Below are positions 53,214-62,277 of a stretch of 64,000 nucleotides of DNA, piece after piece. The DNA is from Haoranjiania flava (GTDB lineage Bacteria > Bacteroidota > Bacteroidia > Chitinophagales > Chitinophagaceae), in NCBI RefSeq assembly GCF_025631005.1, contig NZ_JAOTPL010000017.1, positions 6,740 to 70,739 of the forward strand, written 5' to 3'. Both the position numbers and the translations under genes were made by a program. The first letter of the stretch is position 1, and the number at the start of each line of letters is the position of its first letter. The notes below the pieces were generated by a model. That model searched no databases, was not told the origin of the DNA, and saw nothing but the letters and a program-made list of their open reading frames with translations.

Positions 53214-54062
53214 ATGGTTAGTATAACGAAAATAGAAGATGTACAAAAGGTGCTGAACTCATTACGCGTCAATGATAAAAAAACAGGATTCGTACCAACA
53301 ATGGGTGCATTGCATCCAGGGCATATTTCACTCATCAGCAAATCGGTTGAGCGTGGCGATAATACGGTCTGCAGCATTTTTGTAAACCCAACGCAATTTA
53401 ATGATAGTGCCGACTTTGAAAAATATCCACGTACGCTTGAAAACGACCTGGCATTACTCGCAAAGAACGGCTGTAACGTAGTATTTATGCCGTCTGTGGA
53501 AGAAATGTACCCTGGTGGTTCCACGCTCAGAGAGCATTACGACCTGGGCTTTATCGAGACCATTCTTGAAGGCCGTTTCAGGCCGGGGCACTTCCAGGGT
53601 GTTTGCCAGGTGGTGGAAAGGTTGTTGCGCATTGTACAGCCGGATGAATTGTTCCTGGGGCAGAAAGACCTGCAACAGATACTGGTGATCAAAAAAATGA
53701 TTGAGCTGAAAAATATACAGACAGACGTGATCATCTGTGAAACGTTGAGAGAGCCAAGCGGCCTTGCCAGCAGCAGCCGTAATGCCCGGTTATCTGAAAT
53801 GCAGAAAGAACAGGCAGCCATTATTTATAGAATGTTGCAATATTGCCGCGAAAACCTGTACAACAGGTCCCTGGAAGAATTGTCTGCCTATGCACAACAA
53901 CATATTTTGGGTAACGGCTTTGATAAAATAGACTACTTTTCTTTTCACAATGCGGCAACCCTGGCCCCTGTTGAGTTGTGGGATGGCGAGGAAAAATTGT
54001 CTGCACTCTTTGCAGGCTATATTGGCGGCGTAAGGCTGATAGATAATATGTTTATGAATTAG
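53214..54062 (+). CDS. panC: pantothenate synthetase
   Basis: Condenses pantoate with beta-alanine using ATP in coenzyme A synthesis. 282 residues. FVPTMGALHPGHISLI (about 24-39) carries the HxGH nucleotidyl motif, FVNPTQFN (about 61-68) binds pantoate, GQKDLQQ (about 150-156), and SSRNARLS (about 183-190) the ATP loop. Full length. No panB or panD in the window. Divergent from the GT5-like gene. Confidence 0.96.
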   Translation: MVSITKIEDVQKVLNSLRVNDKKTGFVPTMGALHPGHISLISKSVERGDNTVCSIFVNPTQFNDSADFEKYPRTLENDLALLAKNGCNVVFMPSVEEMYPGGSTLREHYDLGFIETILEGRFRPGHFQGVCQVVERLLRIVQPDELFLGQKDLQQILVIKKMIELKNIQTDVIICETLREPSGLASSSRNARLSEMQKEQAAIIYRMLQYCRENLYNRSLEELSAYAQQHILGNGFDKIDYFSFHNAATLAPVELWDGEEKLSALFAGYIGGVRLIDNMFMN

Positions 54063-54134
54063 CCTGAGAGACAACAATAAAAAACCGTTGCAACTTATAG
54101 AACATTTTTGTATTTTTATCCAAACCATATACAG

Positions 54135-56249
54135 ATGCAAAGAATATTTTCACTTACATTAATGCTGGGCATAGCTATGACATTGAATGCACAACGGATC
54201 ACTTATCCCAATACTGCAAAGGTTGATCATACAGACGAATATTTCGGTACAAGCATCAGCGACCCGTACCGCTGGCTGGAAAACGATACTGCGCAAAACA
54301 CCGAAGTGTGGGTGCAGGCGCAAAATGCGGTAACCAACGCTTATCTCGATAAAATTCCGTTTCGTAACGCGATAAAAAACAGGCTTACAGAATTATGGGA
54401 TTATGCGCGATACAGTGCACCGTACAACAAAGGGAAATATTATATTTTCAGTAAGAATGACGGCCTCCAAAACCAGTCTGTTGTTTATTACCAGCAGGGG
54501 CTTACCGGTGAAGCTAAAGTATTGATCGATCCCAACAAACTATCTCAGGATGGTACAGTTGCCTTACAGGGTACCTCTTTTTCTCAAAATCAAAAGTATT
54601 TTGCTTATTCGGTGTCTGCTTCGGGATCCGACTGGCAGGAGATCTATGTAAAAGACATGGCTACGGGCGCATTGCTGAAAGATAAACTGGAATATGTAAA
54701 ATTCACCGGCATGGCGTGGCTGGGCGATGAGGGTTTCTTTTACAGCGGCTACACCAAGCCGGCAGATGAAATGACGAAGTATTCTGCCAAGACAGAGTAC
54801 CAGAAAGTTTTCTACCATAAAATTGGCACTCCGCAATCTGCTGATAAACTTATTTATGAAGATAAAGAGCATCCTTTGCGCTATGTAAGCGCGGGGCTAA
54901 CAGAAGACAAGCGCTTTTTGATACTGGGTATTTCCGAAGGTACAGATGGGAGCGAAATAAAAGTAAAAGACCTGAAAGATAAGAACAGCAAGGGTTTTAT
55001 TACTGTGGTAAAAGGGTTTGATACCAATGCAGATGTTATTGACAATGTTGGCGGCAGGCTGCTGGTACAAACAAACCACGGTGCACCGAATTATAAAGTG
55101 GTATCCATTGATCCGAAAAACCCTGACCCCAAAAACTGGAAAACCATTATACCCGAGAAAGCATATAAGCTCTCACATGTGGGCACAGGAGGCGGAAAAT
55201 TATTTGCCAGTTACCTGAAAGATGCCAACAGCTACATAGAACAATACAACTATTCAGGCGTTAGAGACCGTGTGGTAGAATTACCCGGCCTTGGCACAGC
55301 AGGCGGTTTTGGCGCGGAGAAAAATAATAAGTTTTTCTTCTACACCTTCACATCATTTACCTATCCTGCTACCATTTTTAAGTATGATATTGCTACCGGG
55401 AAATCTACTGTGTACAGGAAGTCTGAAGCAAAGGTAAATCCTGATAACTATGTTACAGAGCAGGTATTCTATCCTTCCAAAGACGGTACAAAAGTGCCGA
55501 TGTTTATTACCTATAAAAAAGGCCTGAAGAAAGATGGCACTAACCCTGCTATGCTGTATGCCTATGGCGGGTTTAATATCAACCTTACGCCGGGCTTTAC
55601 GGTGGCCAATATACCATTTCTTGACAATGGCGGGATCTATTGCCAGGCTAACCTGCGCGGTGGTGGCGAATATGGTGAAGAGTGGCATAAAAAAGGTATG
55701 CTTGCCAATAAGCAAAATGTGTTTGACGATTTTATTGCGGCAGCAGAGTACCTGGTCAAAGAGAAATACACCTCTTCTGAAAAGCTCGCTATCCGCGGCG
55801 GTTCCAACGGCGGGCTGCTGGTTGGCGCCTGTATGACACAGCGCCCGGATCTTTTTAAAGTAGCCATTCCGCAGGTGGGCGTACTGGATATGCTGCGTTA
55901 CCAGAAATTTACTGTGGGCTGGGGATGGGTGGTAGAGTATGGTTCCAGCGATAAGCAGGAAGATTTTAATTACCTGATAAAATATTCTCCGCTCCACAAT
56001 TTAAAAAAGGGTACCTGCTATCCTGCAACCCTGATAACTACAGCAGACCATGACGACAGGGTAGTGCCGGCACATTCCTTTAAATTTGCCGCAGCTTTGC
56101 AGGAAGCACAGGGTTGCGACAACCCGGCATTAATACGTATTGATACCAAAGCCGGCCACGGTGCGGGAAAGCCGACTTCGAAAACCATAGAAGAGCTGGC
56201 AGACATCTGGGCATTTACTTTATATAATATGGGCGAGACCTACAAGTAA
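54135..56249 (+). CDS. exported prolyl oligopeptidase (S9A)
   Basis: 704 residues from the ATG at 54135, where a signal peptide begins (MQRIFSLTLMLGIAMTLNAQ); the frame opens at 54108. Beta-propeller gate in the first 420 residues, then an alpha/beta-hydrolase domain with nucleophile Ser in RGGSNGGLLVGA, the acid in DHDDRVVPAHS and the His in AGHGAGKP. Cuts short peptides after proline. Mature location is outside the cytoplasm. Confidence 0.95.
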   Translation: MQRIFSLTLMLGIAMTLNAQRITYPNTAKVDHTDEYFGTSISDPYRWLENDTAQNTEVWVQAQNAVTNAYLDKIPFRNAIKNRLTELWDYARYSAPYNKGKYYIFSKNDGLQNQSVVYYQQGLTGEAKVLIDPNKLSQDGTVALQGTSFSQNQKYFAYSVSASGSDWQEIYVKDMATGALLKDKLEYVKFTGMAWLGDEGFFYSGYTKPADEMTKYSAKTEYQKVFYHKIGTPQSADKLIYEDKEHPLRYVSAGLTEDKRFLILGISEGTDGSEIKVKDLKDKNSKGFITVVKGFDTNADVIDNVGGRLLVQTNHGAPNYKVVSIDPKNPDPKNWKTIIPEKAYKLSHVGTGGGKLFASYLKDANSYIEQYNYSGVRDRVVELPGLGTAGGFGAEKNNKFFFYTFTSFTYPATIFKYDIATGKSTVYRKSEAKVNPDNYVTEQVFYPSKDGTKVPMFITYKKGLKKDGTNPAMLYAYGGFNINLTPGFTVANIPFLDNGGIYCQANLRGGGEYGEEWHKKGMLANKQNVFDDFIAAAEYLVKEKYTSSEKLAIRGGSNGGLLVGACMTQRPDLFKVAIPQVGVLDMLRYQKFTVGWGWVVEYGSSDKQEDFNYLIKYSPLHNLKKGTCYPATLITTADHDDRVVPAHSFKFAAALQEAQGCDNPALIRIDTKAGHGAGKPTSKTIEELADIWAFTLYNMGETYK

Positions 56250-56284
56250 TATTCATTCACCTGTGAACATACATTTATCCTGAT

Positions 56285-56695
56285 ATGAAAACGCATACAA
56301 CAAACTATTTCAACACTTTCATAGAGGTGGCAGAAGATACCAAAGCTATTTGCGGTACAAAGCCGCCTGCCAAAGAAAATAAGACCGTTGCTGAAATGCA
56401 GTACGCGCTGATCGCTGAAAATCCTTATGCCTACACATCAGATGATGTTTTATTTAAAGTGTATGCAGAAAGAAACAACCTTTCGCCGGATACCTATGAA
56501 GAAGCAAGAGCGCAATTTTTTTCTAAAGGACAGGCGTGTTTACGTACTTCGCCTTTGGCAAAAACTTATGGCTTTGGCATTCATAGCGATGCTAATGGCA
56601 AAGTTGCACTTGCAGCCATGGAATCCAAAGCCTATACCGGCTTTCTGAAAGATGAAAGTGTAAAAAAGGTAAAAGCTATGAAATCTCGTAAATAA
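56285..56695 (+). CDS. DUF6157 family protein
   Basis: 136 residues, soluble. It opens MKTHTTNYFNTFIEVAEDT and has ENPYAYTSDDVLFKVYAER and SPLAKTYGFGIHSD, as in DUF6157. Function unknown. Starts 35 bases after the prolyl oligopeptidase stop and ends at a terminator. Confidence 0.88.
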   Translation: MKTHTTNYFNTFIEVAEDTKAICGTKPPAKENKTVAEMQYALIAENPYAYTSDDVLFKVYAERNNLSPDTYEEARAQFFSKGQACLRTSPLAKTYGFGIHSDANGKVALAAMESKAYTGFLKDESVKKVKAMKSRK

Positions 56696-56715
56696 TTCTT
56701 TACCATTTAGGAAGG

Positions 56716-56744
56716 CCGGCAACAATTTCGTTGCCGGTTTTTTT
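56716..56744 (+). terminator. terminator after DUF6157 gene
   Basis: CCGGCAAC (56716-56723) pairs with GTTGCCGG (56730-56737), then a T run. Confidence 0.92.
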
Positions 56745-56773
56745 ATGACACTATTATCTTCTTGTTTTGATAG

Positions 56774-56781
56774 TATATTTG
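56774..56781 (+). promoter_or_regulatory. -7 box before the leader repeats
   Basis: TATATTTG matches TAnnTTTG. It would start a transcript a few bases upstream of the leader repeats that precede the small membrane gene. Confidence 0.45.
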
Positions 56782-56788
56782 TACATGC

Positions 56789-56899
56789 TGTGTTTCACGA
56801 ACAAATGTCCATAAACATTTAGAGTAATTTTTGCCAAACACAATGGAAGTTTTATGGCAAGTTCCATGTCGCCATTGATAACATAAATATACACACATG
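56789..56899 (+). repeat. structured leader repeat, diverged upstream unit
   Basis: The 3' part is clear: TTCCATGTCGCC, then a tail ending ATATACACACATG at 56897-56899. The 5' part holds ATGTCCATAAA, which can pair with TTTATGGCAAG, but the usual core is replaced. The terminal ATG leads into AAATAA (Met-Lys-stop), not a gene. Confidence 0.6.
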
Positions 56900-57006
56900 A
56901 AATAACCATAAAGATTAGGAACCTATACCAACCGGGAATGATAATAAAGTATTAAGGTTTCGGTTATTCCGTGTGGCAAACAGAAAAAATTAAATATTAA
57001 CACATG
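56894..57006 (+). repeat. structured leader repeat before frameshifted gene
   Basis: Left arm CACATGAAATAACC (56894-56907) pairs with GGTTATTCCGTGTG (56962-56975), 13 of 14 positions with one G-T. Compared with the 7.6-kb copies the arms changed together (AGCC/GGCT to AACC/GGTT). Core motif CTATACCAACC and AATGATAATAAAG are kept; the tail ends TTAACACATG, whose ATG (57004) starts the small membrane gene. Confidence 0.82.
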
Positions 57007-57298
57007 AAATTTTTAAAACTGGTTTCTGTTAATTTCTTTATCCTGCTTGGCTATCTTACTGTAGGTTTCCTATTTCTTTGTCTCTAACCGCTATCCCAAT
57101 CCAATTGGTGCAGGATTATTAACTGTGGTGTTTTTTTCTTCTCATTTGCTGATATTTATGTTGTGGTATTATTTTAAAAAAATGAGGGTTAATAAAATAG
57201 TGTTCCGGGGTATAGCTTCGATTGTACTGTTGTTTATTGTATACAATTTGTTGTCTGAATATCATTATCGGTTCTTGTGGTATTTAAGGGGAGAATAA
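57004..57298 (+). pseudogene. small membrane protein gene broken by a frameshift
   Basis: From the ATG at 57004 the frame reads MKFLKLVSVNFFILLGYLTV and stops at 57085-57087. The +1 frame is open from 57065 to a TAA at 57296 and continues with FVSNRYPNPIGAGLL and a second and third hydrophobic segment. Joined, the product is about 97 residues with three membrane segments. The switch must lie between 57065 and 57087. It may be a real one-base mutation, a sequencing error or, less likely, programmed frameshifting. Family not recognised. Confidence 0.65.
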
Positions 57299-57339
57299 AA
57301 ACAGGGTTTTAATATAGCAACTATTACTGCATGGTTTTG

Positions 57340-57347
57340 TATATTTG
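57340..57347 (+). promoter_or_regulatory. -7 box before the SGNH-like gene
   Basis: TATATTTG matches TAnnTTTG; it ends 25 bases before the leader repeat, so that repeat would lie in the 5' untranslated region. Confidence 0.5.
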
Positions 57348-57372
57348 GTGTTTAAACGATTTTACTATTATC

Positions 57373-57460
57373 AAATAGTCATAAGCACAGTTGCATACCA
57401 ACTGTTGATCAATAAAAGCTATTCTATGTCACAATTAAAAAAAATAAATATATACACATG
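57373..57460 (+). repeat. structured leader repeat before SGNH-like gene
   Basis: AAATAGTCATAAGC, then ACAGTTGCATACCAACTGT, GATCAATAAA, GCTATTCTATGTCAC and a tail ATATATACACATG whose ATG (57458) is the start codon. The outer arms are AATAG/CTATT and the core itself can fold (ACAGTT/AACTGT around GCATACC). Confidence 0.82.
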
Positions 57461-58222
57461 CAACAATTAATTATAGGCGCAATGCTGCTGATTTGCAATT
57501 TTTCGGCTTTTTCACAAGACAATAAACGAGCCGGCCAGGATACTATCTTACTCACCGGCGCATCGTTTGCATCGCCCGGCAATGGCTGGTTTGAGCTGGG
57601 ATGTGAAAAATTAAATGCTTTCCCCATAAACAGGGCAGTGGGCGGCGAGGCCATATCTAATGCAGCCAACAGGATGGAGAAAGGAACGCTGTATACCCCG
57701 CAGGAACTGGAAAGCATAGATGTGTTCGTGATCATGCAGGTACACGATAAAGATGTATACAACAGCGGCAAGCTACACGAAAAATACACGGATTACAAAA
57801 TGCCGTTCGACAGGTCAGACTACGCAGCAGCGTTTGATTATGTGATCAAAAAATATTTATCGGACTGCTATAATTTAAAGTTCGATAAAAATTCCCGGTA
57901 TTACAATTCCAAATACGGCAAGCCTGCCAGGATCGTATTGTGTACCGATTGGCATGATGCGCGATCTGCCTACAATACATCCATCAGAAAGCTTGCAGAA
58001 AAATGGGGATTCCCGCTGGTGGAATTCGATAAATACATCGGCTTTTCTAAAAATACCGTACACCCTGTAACAGGTGTTCAGGCTAGTCTTATGTTTGCAT
58101 TAGACACACAAAATATTGATGGCATAAAGTATGGCTGGCATCCTGAACAAGGTAAGGATAAATACATTCAAAAGCGCATGGGCGCTATATTTGCCGATGT
58201 ATTATCCCGCATATTATTGTAA
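57458..58222 (+). CDS. exported SGNH-like (DUF5040) protein
   Basis: 254 residues with a signal peptide (MQQLIIGAMLLICNFSAFSQ). ILLTGASFASPGNGW (about 31-45) stands where SGNH hydrolases have the GDS block, AVGGEAISNAANRM follows as block II, and YGWHPEQGKDKY near the C-terminus carries the late His. The overall match is to DUF5040, an SGNH-related family in Bacteroidetes. It may be an esterase, but the catalytic serine is a guess. Its start codon is the end of a leader repeat. Confidence 0.75.
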   Translation: MQQLIIGAMLLICNFSAFSQDNKRAGQDTILLTGASFASPGNGWFELGCEKLNAFPINRAVGGEAISNAANRMEKGTLYTPQELESIDVFVIMQVHDKDVYNSGKLHEKYTDYKMPFDRSDYAAAFDYVIKKYLSDCYNLKFDKNSRYYNSKYGKPARIVLCTDWHDARSAYNTSIRKLAEKWGFPLVEFDKYIGFSKNTVHPVTGVQASLMFALDTQNIDGIKYGWHPEQGKDKYIQKRMGAIFADVLSRILL

Positions 58223-60085
58223 GCTTTCCACCATCATGGTAAGCTCATTTACCAGCTCTTCATCGTTATCGCCGAAACCTGATGAGGAGAACTTTATCTT
58301 GCCATCTTTACCGATGATGAAGTTGGCAGGTATGCCGTTAATTTCAAAATCATAGTATGCCTTGTCCTGTAGGTCGAACAATAAGTTCAGGTCATATTTA
58401 TTTTTTGACAAGAACTCATTCACCTTCTTTTTCCGTCTTTCTGCGCTTCCTCGCTCCTGTGTATTTACAAAGTAAAACACTACATCTTTGCGGTGCTTTA
58501 AAGCTGCTGCGGCTTTAAGCATTGCCGGCAAAGAGGCCACGCAGGGGCCGCACCAGGTAGCCCAGAAATCTAGTATTACAATTTTGCCTTTCAGATCGTT
58601 GCGTGTTATTTTCTTACCGCTTTGGTCTGTAAGGCTGAAATCAGGCGTGTCAATATTAAGCATATCTTTCTGCAGCCTGGCTATTTCATACTTCTTTCCC
58701 TGCTTTTTGAGCATAGCAAGCCTGTCAGTAAAGTTATCGCTGTTTTTATGTACAGCCAGGTAGATCACTTTGTACAAAGAGTCAATACCGGCATTGGATT
58801 TCCCTTTGGAAATGCAGTCTTCAGCAGTTTCCAGGGATTCTTTTATTTTATCGTTTTCAAAAAGATACAGGATATAACGTTCGTTAGATTCCACATTTTC
58901 AACGCCGATGATATCAATTATTTTTTGCTGGTTTGCCAATGCTCCTGCTTTATCACCCAGCGCGTACAAAATAAGTGCATACGTATTTACATATTCGGCA
59001 AACTCGCTATCAACCAATCTTTTCCATTCTCTTGCGCTGATGTTAGGTCTGCTGTTAATGGCATACAGGGAATCAACGTTATCAAGTGATAGTTTTGAAA
59101 AATGTTTAGCTATATCCAGGTTTTGTTTTGCCTTAGCCATATTAAGGGCCATATCGTTGTAATTATAGGCCTTCTGGCGGAAGGATTCCTCTAATTCTGC
59201 GTACTCTTCAAATTTGGTGTAATCTTTTTTTGCCTTATAGGTGTTCATCAGGATGCGGTTTAATTGCTCATCCATATAATCAACATTTTTTACCACTTCC
59301 TCTGTTTTTATGCGAAGAGCTTTTTCTATTACAGTATCATATTTTTTTTCTTTTTGTAAATCATACAATTCTTTTAATAATCTATTGCCGTACGAGATTC
59401 CTTTAGGGAATTTTTTTACCATTTCATCTTCATAAGCCGCTCTTTTGTCAGACTCTTCATCGTATAATATGCTCGCCAATTGTATTACTTCATTTTCACT
59501 CTGGCCTGATTCTAAAGCATTCCTGAACGCCTGTTCTGCTAATGTTTTGGCTTCTGCTTCGCGTTCCGGAATAGCACTCAGTGTTTTAAGGTAATCAATG
59601 ATGAATATTTTTTTCTGATCAGGGTTGTGGTGGAACTCTTCTTCAAACAATCCTGCGTTTTTCTTATTATCAACGGTCACGCCAAGCTGGTAAGCCCACA
59701 TGTTTTGCATAGCCATGCCTGCAGATGCACCTTTCACCTGAACGCCGTTTTTATAGACCGGGTAAACAAAATAATTGTTCTCTTGACCAACCTGTTCGCC
59801 GATCAAAAACATAATTGTAGTAATAGAGTCTTCGACTTTAAACTTGCCTGTATAACCTGTCTGCGTCCTGACCAGGTGCAAGGTGTCGAAAACCATTAAG
59901 TTTTTATTTAAAATGGTTTTCCTTAAAAATGGGGAGGTTTTAAGCGTATCCCTGATATGCGGGCCGGTGTAAACAAAACTTACTTCCTTGCCCGCTTCCG
60001 GTTTTGCAGGCGTTAGTACCAGTGCCTGGCTGAAACCGAGGATACAGCTTAGTTGCAGCGTGATGAACAGCATGAATTTTTGCAT
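58214..60085 (-). CDS. exported TlpA-like thioredoxin-domain protein, copy 1
   Basis: 623 residues. Signal peptide (MQKFMLFITLQLSCILGFSQ), then a beta domain starting LVLTPAKPEAGKEVSFVYTG, a long helical middle (about 150-450, repeat-like), and a C-terminal TlpA/thioredoxin domain (about 480-615) with redox motif WATWCGPC and cis-Pro NGIPANFIIG. It probably handles disulphides in envelope proteins. Nearly the same layout as the next gene, so they are a tandem duplication. Its end overlaps the SGNH-like gene end by nine bases. Confidence 0.9.
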   Translation of the reverse strand: MQKFMLFITLQLSCILGFSQALVLTPAKPEAGKEVSFVYTGPHIRDTLKTSPFLRKTILNKNLMVFDTLHLVRTQTGYTGKFKVEDSITTIMFLIGEQVGQENNYFVYPVYKNGVQVKGASAGMAMQNMWAYQLGVTVDNKKNAGLFEEEFHHNPDQKKIFIIDYLKTLSAIPEREAEAKTLAEQAFRNALESGQSENEVIQLASILYDEESDKRAAYEDEMVKKFPKGISYGNRLLKELYDLQKEKKYDTVIEKALRIKTEEVVKNVDYMDEQLNRILMNTYKAKKDYTKFEEYAELEESFRQKAYNYNDMALNMAKAKQNLDIAKHFSKLSLDNVDSLYAINSRPNISAREWKRLVDSEFAEYVNTYALILYALGDKAGALANQQKIIDIIGVENVESNERYILYLFENDKIKESLETAEDCISKGKSNAGIDSLYKVIYLAVHKNSDNFTDRLAMLKKQGKKYEIARLQKDMLNIDTPDFSLTDQSGKKITRNDLKGKIVILDFWATWCGPCVASLPAMLKAAAALKHRKDVVFYFVNTQERGSAERRKKKVNEFLSKNKYDLNLLFDLQDKAYYDFEINGIPANFIIGKDGKIKFSSSGFGDNDEELVNELTMMVESLQ

Positions 60086-60114
60086 ATCTATATGTAGATT
60101 ATTTTATAGGGATA

Positions 60115-60157
60115 GCCGGTGTGATGTAAAAAATATGGCCGGTGTGATGTAAAAAAT
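60115..60157. repeat. 23-bp direct repeat between tlpA-like genes
   Basis: GCCGGTGTGATGTAAAAAAT occurs at 60115-60134 and 60138-60157, in the 73-base gap between the two paralogues. It could be an operator or a duplication remnant. Confidence 0.8.
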
Positions 60158-60158
60158 T

Positions 60159-62078
60159 TTATTGCAATAATTCCGAAATAGTTTCCATTTCGTCTACAAG
60201 GCCCTGTTCATTACCATCGTAGCCAACCAGGTTAAATTTGATATTGCCATCCTTGCCGATGATGATCTTTGCGGGAATGCCGTTTATTTTAAACTTGTCG
60301 TGCACAGCATTGTCATTATCCATCAATACATGAAAAGTGTAATTGTTGTCCTGTAGGAATTTGCTCACTGTCTCTTTTTTCTTTTCAGCCGAGCCGGCCT
60401 CTCTTGTATTCACAAAATAAAATTGTACATCGTTGTTTGCTTTCAGGTTGTTCAGTGCTTTTTGCATGCCCGGGAATGATGCCCGGCAGGGGCCGCACCA
60501 GGTAGCCCAGAAATCAAGTATTACAATCTTGCCTTTCAGGGCGGCCAGCTGTATGGTTTTGCCATCCAGGTCATTCAATGTAAAGTCCGGCGCAGGTTCA
60601 TTAAGCATTTTCTCTTTAAGTTCTTTCTTATAGGCTTCTTTTATCTGGCTGTTCAGCTTATTTCTTGCAGCAACCCATCCTTCGTTGCCGTTGAGTTTTG
60701 TATAAGCCGCTTTGTAGAGTGAATCTATTTTGGTGTTGCTTTTTCTTTTCAGCATATAATTTTCTGCTTCGGACAATGCTTCTTTATTTTTGCCGGCTTC
60801 CAGCAGGTAGAGCACCATTTTTTCATTGATGTCCGGGTTAGAAGCTTTGGTAAGCCTGATGGCTGTGTATTGTTTTTCCAGCGCTTCGGTTTTGTTTCCC
60901 ATACGGTATAAAATGTCTGCGTAGGTATCAGTAAGGTTGCCTTCATTGTATGTGAGGTAGTCCTGCCAGCTATCAGCCGTATGGTAAGGCGGCCGTTGTG
61001 TAAGTTTCAATGCATTTAATGCAGCCAGTGATTTCCGGGAATATTCCAGGGCTTTGGGCAGGTTTTTGTCGGCGCTTGCCATAGTAAATGCTATCTGATT
61101 GTAGGCATACACCAGCAGGTCGTTGTCAGTAATGTTTTCAATGGTTTTATCGAAATTATCTGTATCAAGTTTGTTGATATAAGCGTTTAACAGCGGTCTT
61201 CTCAGGCTATTGGAAACATTTGACGGAAATCCGTTTGGGAAATCTTTTCTCAGGCTATTGTATGCCGTGAGGAATTTTTCAGGATCATTTATGCTATACA
61301 GTTCATTAATTTTTTTGTTTTGATAAATGAATCCTTTGGGATATTTTTTCAGTACCACATTTATTAAGGAATCATATTTTTCTTTGTTGCCGGAGGAAGC
61401 TACAAATGCTATGTAATCAAGATTGTTTTCGGTAACACCTTTCTGAAGAGAATCATTAAACAGCTTAATAAGCTGTTTTTCTGCGCTTTCTTCCTTTCCT
61501 TTAATATTTTTCCGGGTGTTTAGCAATTCTGCATAGTATCTCATTCTGCTTGCAGGGTAAAGGCTTATTTCCGTTTCGTAAGATTTTTCTATGGCAGTAA
61601 AATCTCTTTTTATTCCCATTCCCGAGCCATAAGTCTGCATAAAACCTAACCGTGCATAGGCGCCTTTTACAGGTTTGCCGTCTTTGTGAACAGGGTAAAG
61701 AAAACCCTGCTCATTGTTATTATCATATTTACCCGCAGATTTTACGAGTATGGCAAAAGCCGCTATGGAATCAGGCAGTATAAAACTACCAGTCAGCTTA
61801 TCATCTGTGTATTTTGCTTCAACCGGAATTTTAATAACCCGGCTATTCTCCGGGAAGGCATCTACTCCTATTTCAGTATCGGATTTCGCCAACTTCCCTG
61901 TATATACAAAACTTAGTTTCTTGCCTGCTTCGGGCTTTGCAGGAGTCAATACCATTGAAGAATTTTGAGCAAATACTGATGAACAAAGGGTTGTAGCTAT
62001 GAAAAACAGTATTGTGCTGAAAGTTTTACCACAACAATTTTTACGGACTGATGCGGATTTGTCAGAGCAGTGTTCCAT
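60159..62078 (-). CDS. exported TlpA-like thioredoxin-domain protein, copy 2
   Basis: 639 residues from the ATG at 62078, with an N-terminal hydrophobic signal ending SSVFAQ (about 37); the frame opens at 62120. After it comes MVLTPAKPEAGKKLSFVYTG as in copy 1, a helical middle, and the TlpA domain with WATWCGPCRASF (about 539-550) and NGIPAKIIIG. Upstream of copy 1 on the same strand with a 73-base gap. The two may be cotranscribed. Divergent from eno. Confidence 0.9.
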   Translation of the reverse strand: MEHCSDKSASVRKNCCGKTFSTILFFIATTLCSSVFAQNSSMVLTPAKPEAGKKLSFVYTGKLAKSDTEIGVDAFPENSRVIKIPVEAKYTDDKLTGSFILPDSIAAFAILVKSAGKYDNNNEQGFLYPVHKDGKPVKGAYARLGFMQTYGSGMGIKRDFTAIEKSYETEISLYPASRMRYYAELLNTRKNIKGKEESAEKQLIKLFNDSLQKGVTENNLDYIAFVASSGNKEKYDSLINVVLKKYPKGFIYQNKKINELYSINDPEKFLTAYNSLRKDFPNGFPSNVSNSLRRPLLNAYINKLDTDNFDKTIENITDNDLLVYAYNQIAFTMASADKNLPKALEYSRKSLAALNALKLTQRPPYHTADSWQDYLTYNEGNLTDTYADILYRMGNKTEALEKQYTAIRLTKASNPDINEKMVLYLLEAGKNKEALSEAENYMLKRKSNTKIDSLYKAAYTKLNGNEGWVAARNKLNSQIKEAYKKELKEKMLNEPAPDFTLNDLDGKTIQLAALKGKIVILDFWATWCGPCRASFPGMQKALNNLKANNDVQFYFVNTREAGSAEKKKETVSKFLQDNNYTFHVLMDNDNAVHDKFKINGIPAKIIIGKDGNIKFNLVGYDGNEQGLVDEMETISELLQ

Positions 62079-62198
62079 AGGTAGGCATTTTAAGGTGAAG
62101 GATATTGTAAAACTAATCAATTAGTACCTAATCAGCAAAAAATTTCTTAGTTTATCTTATTGTTATCATTTAACCATAAATTTCCTTTTTTGTTAGTT

Positions 62199-62233
62199 TT
62201 TGTGTCGATGTATTAAAATTAGGCTTAACTTTG
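62199..62233 (+). promoter_or_regulatory. eno promoter
   Basis: TTTG at 62199-62202 and TAACTTTG at 62226-62233 match the Bacteroidetes -33 and -7 boxes with a 23-base spacer, 45 bases before the start codon at 62278. Confidence 0.6.
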
Positions 62234-62277
62234 CAGCATTCAAAAAACAATTATTTTACACTTAAAAACATAATATT

